Assembly (NCBI GenBank): GCA_024277955.1
Contig: JAJRUE010000294.1
Span: 1-5,151 of the forward strand
Origin: Alphaproteobacteria bacterium
Lineage (GTDB): Bacteria; Pseudomonadota; Alphaproteobacteria; Rhodobacterales; Rhodobacteraceae
Direction: 5' to 3'
Length of the DNA stretch: 5,151 bases
The position numbers were made by a program, and so were the translations under genes. Within the stretch, counting starts at the first letter, position 1, and each line of letters opens with the position of its first letter. Below the pieces are notes generated by a model. The model was not told where the DNA came from. It saw nothing but the letters and a program-made list of their open reading frames with translations, and made no database searches. Shown piece after piece: positions 1 through 4,784 of this stretch.

Positions 1-1
1 C

Positions 2-385
2 TACCCCTTGATCCGCTTTGCCACCGGCGACCTGTCGGCGGTGCTGCCCGGCCAAAGCCCATGCGGGCGCACCAACATGCGCATCAAGGGCTGGATGGGG
101 CGCGCCGACCAGACCACCAAGATCAAGGGCATGTTCGTGCGACCCGAACAGGTGGCCGAACTGGTGGCGCGACATCCCGAAATCGCCCGCGCCCGCGTCA
201 TTGCCAGTCGCGAAGGCGAAACCGACGTGATGATCGTGCAGATCGAAACCGGCGCCACCGACCCGGCGCCGTTCGAAGCCAGCGTGCGCGAAACCCTCAA
301 ACTGCGCGGCACCGTCGAACTTGTCGCGCCGGGCAGCCTGCCCAACGACGGCCTCGTGATCGAGGACCGCCGCAAATACGACTGA
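2..385 (+). CDS. Phenylacetate-CoA ligase-like AMP-binding acyl-CoA ligase, C-terminal part
   Basis: The 5' end lies outside the window; 127 residues are visible. Enzymes of this ANL (adenylating) superfamily activate a carboxylic acid with ATP and load it onto CoA in the cytoplasm. The visible part opens with YPLIRFATGDL, the conserved stretch ending in the ribose-binding Asp (TGD, A7-like). Next comes GRADQTTKIKG (nt 98-130), the A8 hinge motif that starts the small C-terminal domain, then an alpha/beta domain of PaaK C-terminal type. The protein ends in LPNDGLVIEDRRKYD. From memory of the family, the position just after that Gly normally holds the A10 catalytic Lys; here it is Leu (CTC, nt 353-355). 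The substrate cannot be told from this fragment: phenylacetate, benzoate-type or other aryl acids are all possible. A membrane protein gene follows after 7 bp. Confidence 0.85.
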   Translation, partial: YPLIRFATGDLSAVLPGQSPCGRTNMRIKGWMGRADQTTKIKGMFVRPEQVAELVARHPEIARARVIASREGETDVMIVQIETGATDPAPFEASVRETLKLRGTVELVAPGSLPNDGLVIEDRRKYD

Positions 386-392
386 ACCGCGC

Positions 393-734
393 ATGCCGCC
401 GCTGTGGACCGGGCTTCTCGTGCTGATCGCGCTGGTCAACGGCGGCTGGATGCTGGCCGACGGGCTGCACGTTCTGCGCCACGGCAGGTATTTCGGCCCC
501 GAAACCCCCGGCCCCTGGCACAAACTGGTACGGACCGCGGGGTTCGACCCCTTAGCGCTTGGCCCGGTTTTTGTGGCGCTGGGGGCGCTGTGGCTGGTGC
601 TCGGCACGGTTGCGCCCACGGCGATCCTGCCGGGCTGGACCCTGGCCGTGCCGGCGGTGCTGACATTGTGGTATCTGCCGGTCGGCACGCTTCTGTCCAT
701 CGCCACGCTGATCATCCTGGCGCTGAGCCGCTAG
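393..734 (+). CDS. Small multi-pass inner-membrane protein of unknown function
   Basis: This 113-residue protein is strongly hydrophobic. Predicted membrane segments are at about residues 4-25, 54-74 and 78-111; the last is long enough to be two short helices split at the Pro near residue 96. Between the first two lies a polar loop, residues 26-53, containing HGRYFGPETPGPW and then KLVR, which is likely cytoplasmic by the positive-inside rule. I do not recognise a named family. The ATG lies 7 bp after the ligase stop codon and has no clear Shine-Dalgarno sequence, so translation coupled to the ligase gene is likely. No enzyme motif is visible. A role in membrane organisation or transport would be guesswork. 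The reading frame is supported by the hydrophobic periodicity and the tight spacing. Confidence 0.75.
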   Translation: MPPLWTGLLVLIALVNGGWMLADGLHVLRHGRYFGPETPGPWHKLVRTAGFDPLALGPVFVALGALWLVLGTVAPTAILPGWTLAVPAVLTLWYLPVGTLLSIATLIILALSR

Positions 735-743
735 GGCGTTTTG

Positions 744-753
744 CATTGCAATG
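744..753. repeat. Perfect 10-bp palindrome (CATTGCAATG)
   Basis: CATTGCAATG equals its own reverse complement and overlaps GAATTC (753-758) at its last base. It sits 10 bp after the stop codon of the membrane protein gene in an AT-richer patch of a GC-rich region. It could be a protein-binding site or part of a dispersed intergenic repeat that continues into the GC-rich hairpin at 786-816. No function can be assigned from this copy alone. Confidence 0.4.
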
Positions 754-785
754 AATTCGATCTTGCGCCTGACACAGGGCATGCG

Positions 786-816
786 CCCGCCCGGGCCGCC
801 ATGCGCCCCGGGCGGG
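786..816. repeat. GC-rich inverted repeat / stem-loop in the 735-975 intergenic region
   Basis: CCCGCCCGGG (786-795) pairs perfectly with CCCGGGCGGG (807-816) across an 11-nt loop, giving a 10-bp all-G/C stem. The start of each arm is also an imperfect direct repeat: ATGCGCCC occurs at 781 and again at 801. No T-run follows on either strand, so it is not a textbook intrinsic terminator, though it may stabilise the 3' end of the preceding transcript. With the palindrome upstream it resembles a dispersed intergenic repeat. The structure is seen directly; the function is inferred. Confidence 0.5.
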
Positions 817-888
817 GAGAGCGCGACAAGACGCACACGCTCCAATTCGCGGACCCGAACCCCGCCCAACAGGTTTTCCACCACCTGC

Positions 889-925
889 GGGAATAATTCC
901 GCCCGCCGCCTGTAAGTCATGTAAG
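889..925 (+). promoter_or_regulatory. Candidate promoter/operator upstream of the exported-protein gene
   Basis: GGGAATAATTCC begins at 889 and contains a short dyad (GGAAT, A, ATTCC). Sixteen bases after GGAAT comes TGTAAG (911-916), repeated exactly at 920-925 with a 9-bp period. The GGGAATAA block resembles the GGAA-type -35 elements of ECF sigma factors, and no good TTGACA/TATAAT pair is present nearby. It lies about 50-90 bp before the ATG at 976, a reasonable distance. An ECF-type promoter or a repeat-binding operator are both possible; the assignment is tentative. Confidence 0.25.
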
Positions 926-975
926 GCGCCGCGTCCGGCGACCTTGAACAGGACCTTGCAACCAGGAGAAACCGC

Positions 976-1644
976 ATGTTCACCGCCAATTCCAGAAAAC
1001 TCGCCACGACGCTTGCCCCGGCCCTGCTGGCCGGTGCGCTCGCGCTGACCGGCGCCACCGCCGCCAGCGCTCAGAACATGGCGCAAACCCACATGGGCCA
1101 CGTTACCACCGGCTGGGGCGATACCCCCGACGGCAAGGGCCTGCTTCCCACCGCCATCGCCGAAGCCCAGACCGCCGTCGTTCACGCCGACCTGATGGTC
1201 AAGCAACTCGACAATGTCGACTGGATCAAAACCCACGCCAACCACGTGCTGCACGCCATCGATGCGTCGGCCATCGACGGCGGGCCGGGGCTTGGCTACG
1301 GCGTGCTGGCCGCCGCCCAGGGCGTGGTCAAGCATATCGGCCTTGCGGCTGCCCAGGACGATGCCTCGGACAACGTGAAGACCCACGCGGTCCACGTAGC
1401 CACCAGTGCGCAGAACACCGTCGACCGGGTCGCCCAGATGAAAAAGCTGATCCGCAAGATCAACGCCACCACCAGCGCTGCCAATGCCGCCAGCGCGGCG
1501 CAGGATCTGCAGGCCATCGCCCACCAGCTGCTGGACGGGCTTGACGCCAACCATGATGGCTCGATCGGCTGGCAGCAGGGCGAAGGCGGCCTCAAGGTCG
1601 CGGCCAAGCACATGGAAATCATGCGCGCCGGCGAAGGCCTCTGA
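976..1644 (+). CDS. Exported Ala/His-rich protein with a duplicated helical unit and EF-hand-like loop
   Basis: This is a 222-residue protein. The start is fixed by AGGAG at 964-968, 7 nt before the ATG. Residues 1-32 form a Sec signal peptide: NSRK, then a hydrophobic core, then ASA before Gln33. The mature protein should therefore be periplasmic or secreted. Residues 58-95 and 108-145 align without gaps at a 50-residue offset with about 15 of 38 identities. These include Gln65/115, His70/120, Gln77/127, Asp79/129, Asp82/132, Lys-Thr-His at 85-87/135-137 and His90/140. This indicates an internal tandem duplication of a mostly helical unit. Residues 190-201 (DANHDGSIGWQQ) match the DxNxDGxI calcium-loop pattern, but position 12 is Gln instead of Glu. 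The conserved histidines suggest metal or haem binding, which is inference. I do not recognise a named family. A terminator-like hairpin follows, and the gene appears monocistronic. Confidence 0.85.
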   Translation: MFTANSRKLATTLAPALLAGALALTGATAASAQNMAQTHMGHVTTGWGDTPDGKGLLPTAIAEAQTAVVHADLMVKQLDNVDWIKTHANHVLHAIDASAIDGGPGLGYGVLAAAQGVVKHIGLAAAQDDASDNVKTHAVHVATSAQNTVDRVAQMKKLIRKINATTSAANAASAAQDLQAIAHQLLDGLDANHDGSIGWQQGEGGLKVAAKHMEIMRAGEGL

Positions 1645-1663
1645 CCCGCCCACAAGACCCCGC

Positions 1664-1707
1664 GCGGCCCCGGTCCGATCCCCGGTCCGGGGCCGCTTGC
1701 GCATTTT
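1664..1707 (+). terminator. GC-rich terminator-like hairpin after the exported-protein gene
   Basis: GCGGCCCCGG (1664-1673) pairs perfectly with CCGGGGCCGC (1687-1696) around a 13-nt loop, 20 nt past the stop codon. The downstream strand reads TTGCGCATTTT, so the U-tract is interrupted and short. CCCCGGTCCG occurs twice (1668-1677 and 1680-1689), which allows an alternative register. It is probably an intrinsic terminator with a weak tail. Confidence 0.6.
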
Positions 1708-1782
1708 CTGCCGCTCGTGGCGCGTTTCCTGCTAGGATGGCCAGATTACCGCCGGCCCCCCGTTTTCAGCAGGACAATTCGC

Positions 1783-2292
1783 ATGACCCATGAAATTCGC
1801 AGCGCCACCTTTCCCGAAGACAGCGCGACCGTGCAGCAGCTCTTCACAGGATACCTCGAATTTCTGTTCGAACGGTCCCCCGAAGAACGCGAAAACATCA
1901 CCCGGAAATACGACCCGGCCCGTATCCCCGAACTGGTCCGGGAATTCGCCCGCACCCACACCCGCCCCAAGGGCGACATCCTGATCGCCCGCATCGACGA
2001 CCAATGGGCGGGCTGCGGCATGATCCGCGAACAGGAACCCGGGATAGCCGAGATCCAGCGCGTCTTCGTCAACGCGGATGCGCGCGGTCACGGGTTGGGC
2101 AAGGCGCTGACCAACGGCCTTGTGGACCGCGCCCGGCAAGCCGGCTACCGGCGGGTGCGGCTGGACACCGGCCGGATGCTGTCCGAGGCGATCGGTCTCT
2201 ACGAATCCCTCGGCTTCCGCCGGTGCAGCCCCTACCACGCCGACACTCCGCAACTGGATCACCTGCTGGTCTTCTTCGAACTGGAACTCTGA
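1783..2292 (+). CDS. GNAT-family N-acetyltransferase
   Basis: The 169-residue protein matches the Gcn5-related acetyltransferase fold, whose members transfer acetyl from acetyl-CoA to an amine. Residues 66-96 give the core beta strands (ILIARIDDQWAGCGMI, then IAEIQRVFV). Residues 101-106 (RGHGLG) fit the R/Q-x-x-G-x-G/A pyrophosphate-binding motif A, followed by the helix KALTNGLVDRARQAG. The strand RVRLDTG and then AIGLYESLGFRR form the typical motif B region. The ATG at 1783 is preferred because AGGAC lies 7 nt upstream (1771-1775); an in-frame GTG at 1717 would add 22 residues that match nothing in the fold. The N-terminal 45 residues are charged and helical and may shape the acceptor site. 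The substrate cannot be told. It seems to be transcribed alone, between a terminator-like hairpin and a convergent gene. Confidence 0.9.
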   Translation: MTHEIRSATFPEDSATVQQLFTGYLEFLFERSPEERENITRKYDPARIPELVREFARTHTRPKGDILIARIDDQWAGCGMIREQEPGIAEIQRVFVNADARGHGLGKALTNGLVDRARQAGYRRVRLDTGRMLSEAIGLYESLGFRRCSPYHADTPQLDHLLVFFELEL

Positions 2293-2327
2293 CCCCCCCC
2301 CAAAACCGCCAACACTCCCCCCTTCTT

Positions 2328-2370
2328 CTTTTCCCAAATATCCCGGGGGTCCGGGGGCAGCGCCCCCGGC
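2328..2370. repeat. Rhodobacteraceae-like intergenic element with GC hairpin
   Basis: A pyrimidine-rich run leads into CCCAAATATCCCGGGGG and then a perfect 8-bp hairpin: CCGGGGGC (2351-2358), loop AGC, GCCCCCGG (2362-2369). I recall near-identical TTCCCAAATATCCCGGGGG plus hairpin stretches between convergent genes in many Rhodobacteraceae genomes, so I call it a dispersed intergenic element; this is memory, not a search. It lies between the converging GNAT and rpmJ genes and may help end GNAT transcription, although on the plus strand no T-run follows the stem. Confidence 0.5.
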
Positions 2371-2395
2371 CACGGCGCCATCCCCCCACGCAGCC

Positions 2396-2431
2396 AAGAA
2401 AAAGGGCCGCCGGAAATCCCGACGGCCCTCT
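2396..2431 (-). terminator. Intrinsic terminator of rpmJ
   Basis: Read on the minus strand, an 11-bp stem with one internal mismatch (2419-2429 with 2403-2413; A2422 opposite C2410) closes a 5-nt loop and is followed at once by TTTTTCTT (2403 down to 2396). It starts 27 nt past the rpmJ stop codon. This is the best-formed intrinsic terminator in the window. Confidence 0.85.
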
Positions 2432-2455
2432 TCATAAATTCCGTGGTGCTGCGCC

Positions 2456-2581
2456 TTAGCCCTGACGCGCCTTGAACCGGCGCTGCGTCTTGTTGATGAC
2501 GTAGACGCGGCCCTTGCGGCGCACGACCCGGCAATCGCGATGCCGGTTCTTGAGCGAGCGGAGCGAGTTTCTGACCTTCAT
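2456..2581 (-). CDS. rpmJ: 50S ribosomal protein L36 (zinc-independent form)
   Basis: This 41-residue basic protein starts MKVRNSLRSLKNRHRDC and ends RRFKARQG, the L36 signature. L36 binds 23S rRNA in the large ribosomal subunit. The E. coli RpmJ zinc ligands (Cys11, Cys14, Cys27, His33) align here with His14, Cys17, Asn30 and Phe36, so the ribbon is of the C-minus type, close to E. coli YkgO. From memory, this short C-minus form is usual in alphaproteobacteria and is often the only copy. The ATG has a very strong ribosome binding site, GAGGAGAGG, at 2585-2593 on the minus strand, 3 nt before the start codon. A clear terminator follows. It lies 64 bp downstream of tRNA-Val on the same strand, and read-through from the tRNA promoter is possible because I see no good promoter between them. 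Confidence 0.95.
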   Translation of the reverse strand: MKVRNSLRSLKNRHRDCRVVRRKGRVYVINKTQRRFKARQG

Positions 2582-2616
2582 GGTCCTCTCCTCATTCATG
2601 CGGCGCAAGCGGCGCC

Positions 2617-2643
2617 AAAAACTGTTTGCGCCCAAGGGTGGGC
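2617..2643 (-). terminator. Possible weak terminator between tRNA-Val and rpmJ
   Basis: On the minus strand, GCCCA (2643-2639) pairs with TGGGC (2634-2630) around CCCT. Eight nt later comes TTTTT (2621-2617). The stem has only 5 bp and the T-run is displaced, so termination would be partial at best. It could equally be part of the tRNA 3' trailer. Confidence 0.25.
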
Positions 2644-2645
2644 AA

Positions 2646-2720
<75 letters not shown>

Positions 2721-2808
2721 GACTGTTGCGAAACCGCCTGCGCGCCCCGTTCGCGCGGCCTGCACCGAAACGAACAAGACGCGGGTGGGCCCCGCGCCGG
2801 TCCGCTGG

Positions 2809-2837
2809 TCTATAAAAGGAGTCGCGCGTGCTTTCAA
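2809..2837 (-). promoter_or_regulatory. Sigma-70-type promoter of tRNA-Val
   Basis: On the minus strand, TTGAAA (2837-2832) is followed after exactly 17 nt by TATAGA (2814-2809). Transcription would start about 80 nt before the mature tRNA 5' end, leaving a leader for RNase P to remove. The boxes match the housekeeping consensus well and point at the tRNA. The -35 box sits 6 bp from that of the divergent hydrolase promoter. Confidence 0.6.
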
Positions 2838-2843
2838 GGGCTT

Positions 2844-2871
2844 TTGGTCACGTTAATATTGCGGCTATATT
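2844..2871 (+). promoter_or_regulatory. Candidate promoter of the N-formylglutamate amidohydrolase gene
   Basis: TTGGTC (2844-2849) and TATATT (2866-2871, one mismatch to TATAAT) are separated by 16 bp. A start near 2878 would give an untranslated leader of about 15 nt that still includes the AAGGAG ribosome binding site. The region is clearly AT-richer than its surroundings. Confidence 0.5.
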
Positions 2872-2892
2872 GAAAGGGTGAAGGAGACATGG

Positions 2893-3753
2893 ATGACCAC
2901 CGACGCCTACCAGCTGATCATGCCGCGCGAACGCACCACCTGCCTGGTTTTCGCGTCTCCTCACAGCGGTCGGCAGTATGATCCGGCCTTCCTTGCGGCC
3001 TCGGTGCTGGACCGGCACGCGATCCGCACTTCGGAAGACGCCTTTGTGGACCTGCTGTTTGGCGCGGCGCCGCAATTCGGGGCGCCGTTGCTCAAGGCCT
3101 GCGTGCCGCGCGCCTTTCTCGACCTGAACCGCAGCGCCGACGAACTGGACCCGGCGTTGATCGACGGGGTGCGGCGCGCCAGCGGCAATCCGCGGGTGTC
3201 CTCGGGGCTGGGGGTGATCCCGCGGGTGGTGGCCAACGGGCGCGCGATCTACCGCGGCAAGCTGAGCAAGGCCGAAGCCGAAGCCCGGCTGCGCCAGTTC
3301 TGGCACCCTTACCATGTGCGCCTGCAGGGGCTGCTCAGGGAAAGCCGCGATCTGTTTGGCGAAGCGATCCTGATCGACTGCCATTCGATGCCGCACGAGG
3401 CGATCGAAGCGCTGAACCACGGCAAGGGCACGCGCCCCGACGTGGTCCTGGGCGACCGTTTCGGCGCCGCCGCCGGGGCCGAGGTGGTGGAACGCATCGA
3501 AACCGCCTTTGCCAACGCCGGGCTGCAAGTTGCGCGCAACGCCCCCTTTGCGGGGGCCTTTACCGCCCAGCACTATGGCCGCCCGTCGCGCGGTCAGCAC
3601 GTGGTCCAGATCGAAATCGACCGCAGCCTTTACATGGACGAAGCGCTGATCCGCCCGAACGACAATTTCGACGAGCTGCGCGCCCTGGTGACCCATGTGA
3701 TTGCCGACATTTCGCGCTTTGGCCGCGACAAGTCGCGCCTCGCCGCCGAATAG
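2893..3753 (+). CDS. N-formylglutamate amidohydrolase-family protein
   Basis: The 286-residue cytoplasmic protein matches the N-formylglutamate amidohydrolase (FGase) family, which hydrolyses N-formyl-L-glutamate to formate and glutamate at the end of one histidine degradation route. Family blocks in order: SPHSG at 22-26, SEDAFVD at 47-53, PRAFLDLNR at 72-80, IDCHSMP at 161-167, GDRFG at 187-191, HYG at 227-229 and QIEIDR at 239-244. His24, His164 and the acidic residues in these blocks are the likely metal and catalytic residues. The ATG at 2893 is chosen because AAGGAG (2881-2886) lies 6 nt before it; the in-frame GTG at 2878 would lie upstream of that site. No hut genes are nearby, so a role in histidine use is not shown. 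Paralogues of this family act on other N-formyl or N-acyl compounds, so the substrate is open. Confidence 0.9.
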   Translation: MTTDAYQLIMPRERTTCLVFASPHSGRQYDPAFLAASVLDRHAIRTSEDAFVDLLFGAAPQFGAPLLKACVPRAFLDLNRSADELDPALIDGVRRASGNPRVSSGLGVIPRVVANGRAIYRGKLSKAEAEARLRQFWHPYHVRLQGLLRESRDLFGEAILIDCHSMPHEAIEALNHGKGTRPDVVLGDRFGAAAGAEVVERIETAFANAGLQVARNAPFAGAFTAQHYGRPSRGQHVVQIEIDRSLYMDEALIRPNDNFDELRALVTHVIADISRFGRDKSRLAAE

Positions 3754-3879
3754 CCGCCCGCTCGACCCGCCGCGCGACCCGCGCCGCCAGCCCGCCGCAG
3801 AAAACCACGGCCCCGCGCCCCGGCCAGCCCGCTGCGGGGAACCTCGGACCGCCCCCCCACGCCGACCGCCGACCTGCCC

Positions 3880-3901
3880 ACCGGCAAGGCCCCGCCGGTT
3901 T
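3880..3901 (+). terminator. Weak terminator-like hairpin after the hydrolase gene
   Basis: ACCGGC (3880-3885) pairs with GCCGGT (3894-3899) around an 8-nt loop, with only TTT at the 3' side. A second 6-bp stem, CCCCGC/GCGGGG at 3811-3816 and 3834-3839, has no T-run. Neither is strong. The rest of the 238-bp gap between stop codon 3751 and start codon 3992 is C-rich and holds no coding sequence I can support. Confidence 0.25.
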
Positions 3902-3917
3902 CCGGCCGCGAATGCCC

Positions 3918-3967
3918 TTGGCATCGGCGCTGCGAATTGCGACAAACGGGGCGGCCCCGCCGGGGCC
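3918..3967 (+). promoter_or_regulatory. Candidate promoter and leader hairpin of the lipoprotein gene
   Basis: TTGGCA (3918-3923, one mismatch to TTGACA) is followed after 17 bp by GACAAA (3941-3946), a poor -10 match. Just downstream, GGCCCC (3953-3958) and GGGGCC (3962-3967) form a tight 6-bp hairpin with a 3-nt loop that would lie at the 5' end of the transcript. The -10 box is weak, so this is tentative. Confidence 0.3.
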
Positions 3968-3991
3968 ATCCGTTCAAATCCAGGGGGTGCC

Positions 3992-4696
3992 ATGTCCGCC
4001 ATTTCGTCTGTCCGTTTCCGAAACCTCGCCCTTGGCCTGGCCGCGCTGCTGCTGGCCGGCTGCGGCCTGCCCGCCAAGGTGGACGAACCGCCGGTGGACA
4101 TGGGCAATTTCCGGCTTGGCTTCAACATCGTGGTGGTCGACGGCCCCCAGATCGGTCCGTTTTCGCGCAAGGCCACCGACGAAGAATGGCAGGCCGCGCT
4201 GACCAGGGCCATCGACCGGCGCTTTGGCAGTTACCAGGGCGACAAGTATTACCACATCGGCGTCAAGCTTGACGGCTACGCCCTGGCGCGCGCCGGGGTG
4301 CCGGTGGTCTTCACCCCCAAATCCTTTGTCGTGGTCACCGTCAACATCTGGGACGACGCCACACAGACCCGGCTCAACACCGAAGAAAAGGCGCTTTCGG
4401 TGTTCGAAGGCATTTCCGGCAAGTCGATCATCGGCACCGGCCTGGTGATGACCCGCGATCAGCAGATGGAGCTTCTGGCCAACAACACCGCCAAGGCGAT
4501 CCAGGACTGGATCCTGCAAAACCCCGAATGGATCGGCCTGCCGCCCCGCGCGGGTGACGCATCGAGTGACACCACCGGCGACGCCGCCCGGGGCGACGGG
4601 CAGCAGGCCGGGCAGGGGGATGCGGTCGCCGGCGGGCAGGGCGGTGGCGCGACCGGCACGCCCGGCGCACAAACCAGCCCGGCGCCCGGCAACTGA
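3992..4696 (+). CDS. Putative lipoprotein with disordered C-terminal tail, function unknown
   Basis: This is a 234-residue protein. Residues 1-24 form a lipoprotein signal peptide with lipobox L21-A22-G23-C24; the residue after Cys24 is Gly, not Asp, so outer-membrane sorting by Lol is expected. The ATG at 3992 follows AGGGGG (3982-3987) after 4 nt. The frame stays open far upstream, but only this start gives a signal peptide. Residues 36-180 look like a compact alpha/beta domain: a FNIVVVDG strand, an amphipathic helix with EEWQAALTRAIDRRF, strands with YYHIGVKLDGYAL and FVVVTVNIWDD, and a last helix MELLANNTAKAIQDWI. From about residue 184 the tail is rich in Gly, Gln, Asp, Ala and Thr, lacks lysine and is probably disordered. 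I do not recognise the family. It is transcribed towards tuf with an 88-bp gap. Confidence 0.85.
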   Translation: MSAISSVRFRNLALGLAALLLAGCGLPAKVDEPPVDMGNFRLGFNIVVVDGPQIGPFSRKATDEEWQAALTRAIDRRFGSYQGDKYYHIGVKLDGYALARAGVPVVFTPKSFVVVTVNIWDDATQTRLNTEEKALSVFEGISGKSIIGTGLVMTRDQQMELLANNTAKAIQDWILQNPEWIGLPPRAGDASSDTTGDAARGDGQQAGQGDAVAGGQGGGATGTPGAQTSPAPGN

Positions 4697-4699
4697 CGC

Positions 4700-4728
4700 T
4701 TGATTTTTCCTCGCCGACCCAGTAACGA
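4700..4728 (+). promoter_or_regulatory. Weak candidate promoter of tuf
   Basis: TTGATT (4700-4705) is followed after 17 bp by TAACGA (4723-4728), which keeps only the first two bases of the -10 consensus. EF-Tu genes normally need strong promoters, so tuf may also receive transcription from upstream or use a site I do not recognise. Confidence 0.2.
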
Positions 4729-4745
4729 GCGCCGGACATCAAACC

Positions 4746-4760
4746 GGGCCGCTCTGGCCC
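4746..4760 (+). other. Short hairpin in the tuf leader
   Basis: GGGCC (4746-4750) pairs with GGCCC (4756-4760) around GCTCT. It lies 24 nt before the tuf start codon and just before the purine-rich ribosome binding region (AAGG at 4771-4774). It has no T-run, so attenuation is not shown; it may be the last remnant of termination after the lipoprotein gene or a leader structure. Confidence 0.3.
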
Positions 4761-4784
4761 CTTCAAGGACAAGGCAAAAGGGCC

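Noticed and set aside
712..1704. Long open frame (330 codons) on the minus strand
   Set aside because: It lies antisense to the exported-protein gene, which has a signal peptide, ribosome binding site and terminator. The antisense product is Gly/Arg/Val-rich without recognisable domains, as expected from high third-position GC.
1717..1782. Upstream GTG as start of the GNAT gene
   Set aside because: It lacks a ribosome binding site and adds residues with no match to the fold, whereas the ATG at 1783 has AGGAC at proper spacing.
2878..2892. Upstream GTG as start of the FGase-family gene
   Set aside because: The AAGGAG ribosome binding site lies downstream of this GTG and is correctly placed for the ATG at 2893.
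3966..3990. tRNA-like 3' end (GTTCAAATCC followed by TGCCA)
   Set aside because: The bases flanking the TTCAAAT do not form a T stem, and no matching acceptor, D or anticodon arm is found upstream. The resemblance is chance.
3701..3991. Extension of the lipoprotein frame upstream of 3992
   Set aside because: The upstream part overlaps the end of the hydrolase gene and is Pro/Arg-rich noise; starting there would bury the lipoprotein signal peptide.
2848..4212. Long open frame (454 codons) on the minus strand
   Set aside because: It spans the antisense of the well-supported FGase-family gene, the non-coding gap and the lipoprotein start. Its translation shows no domain and it is a GC-driven shadow frame.
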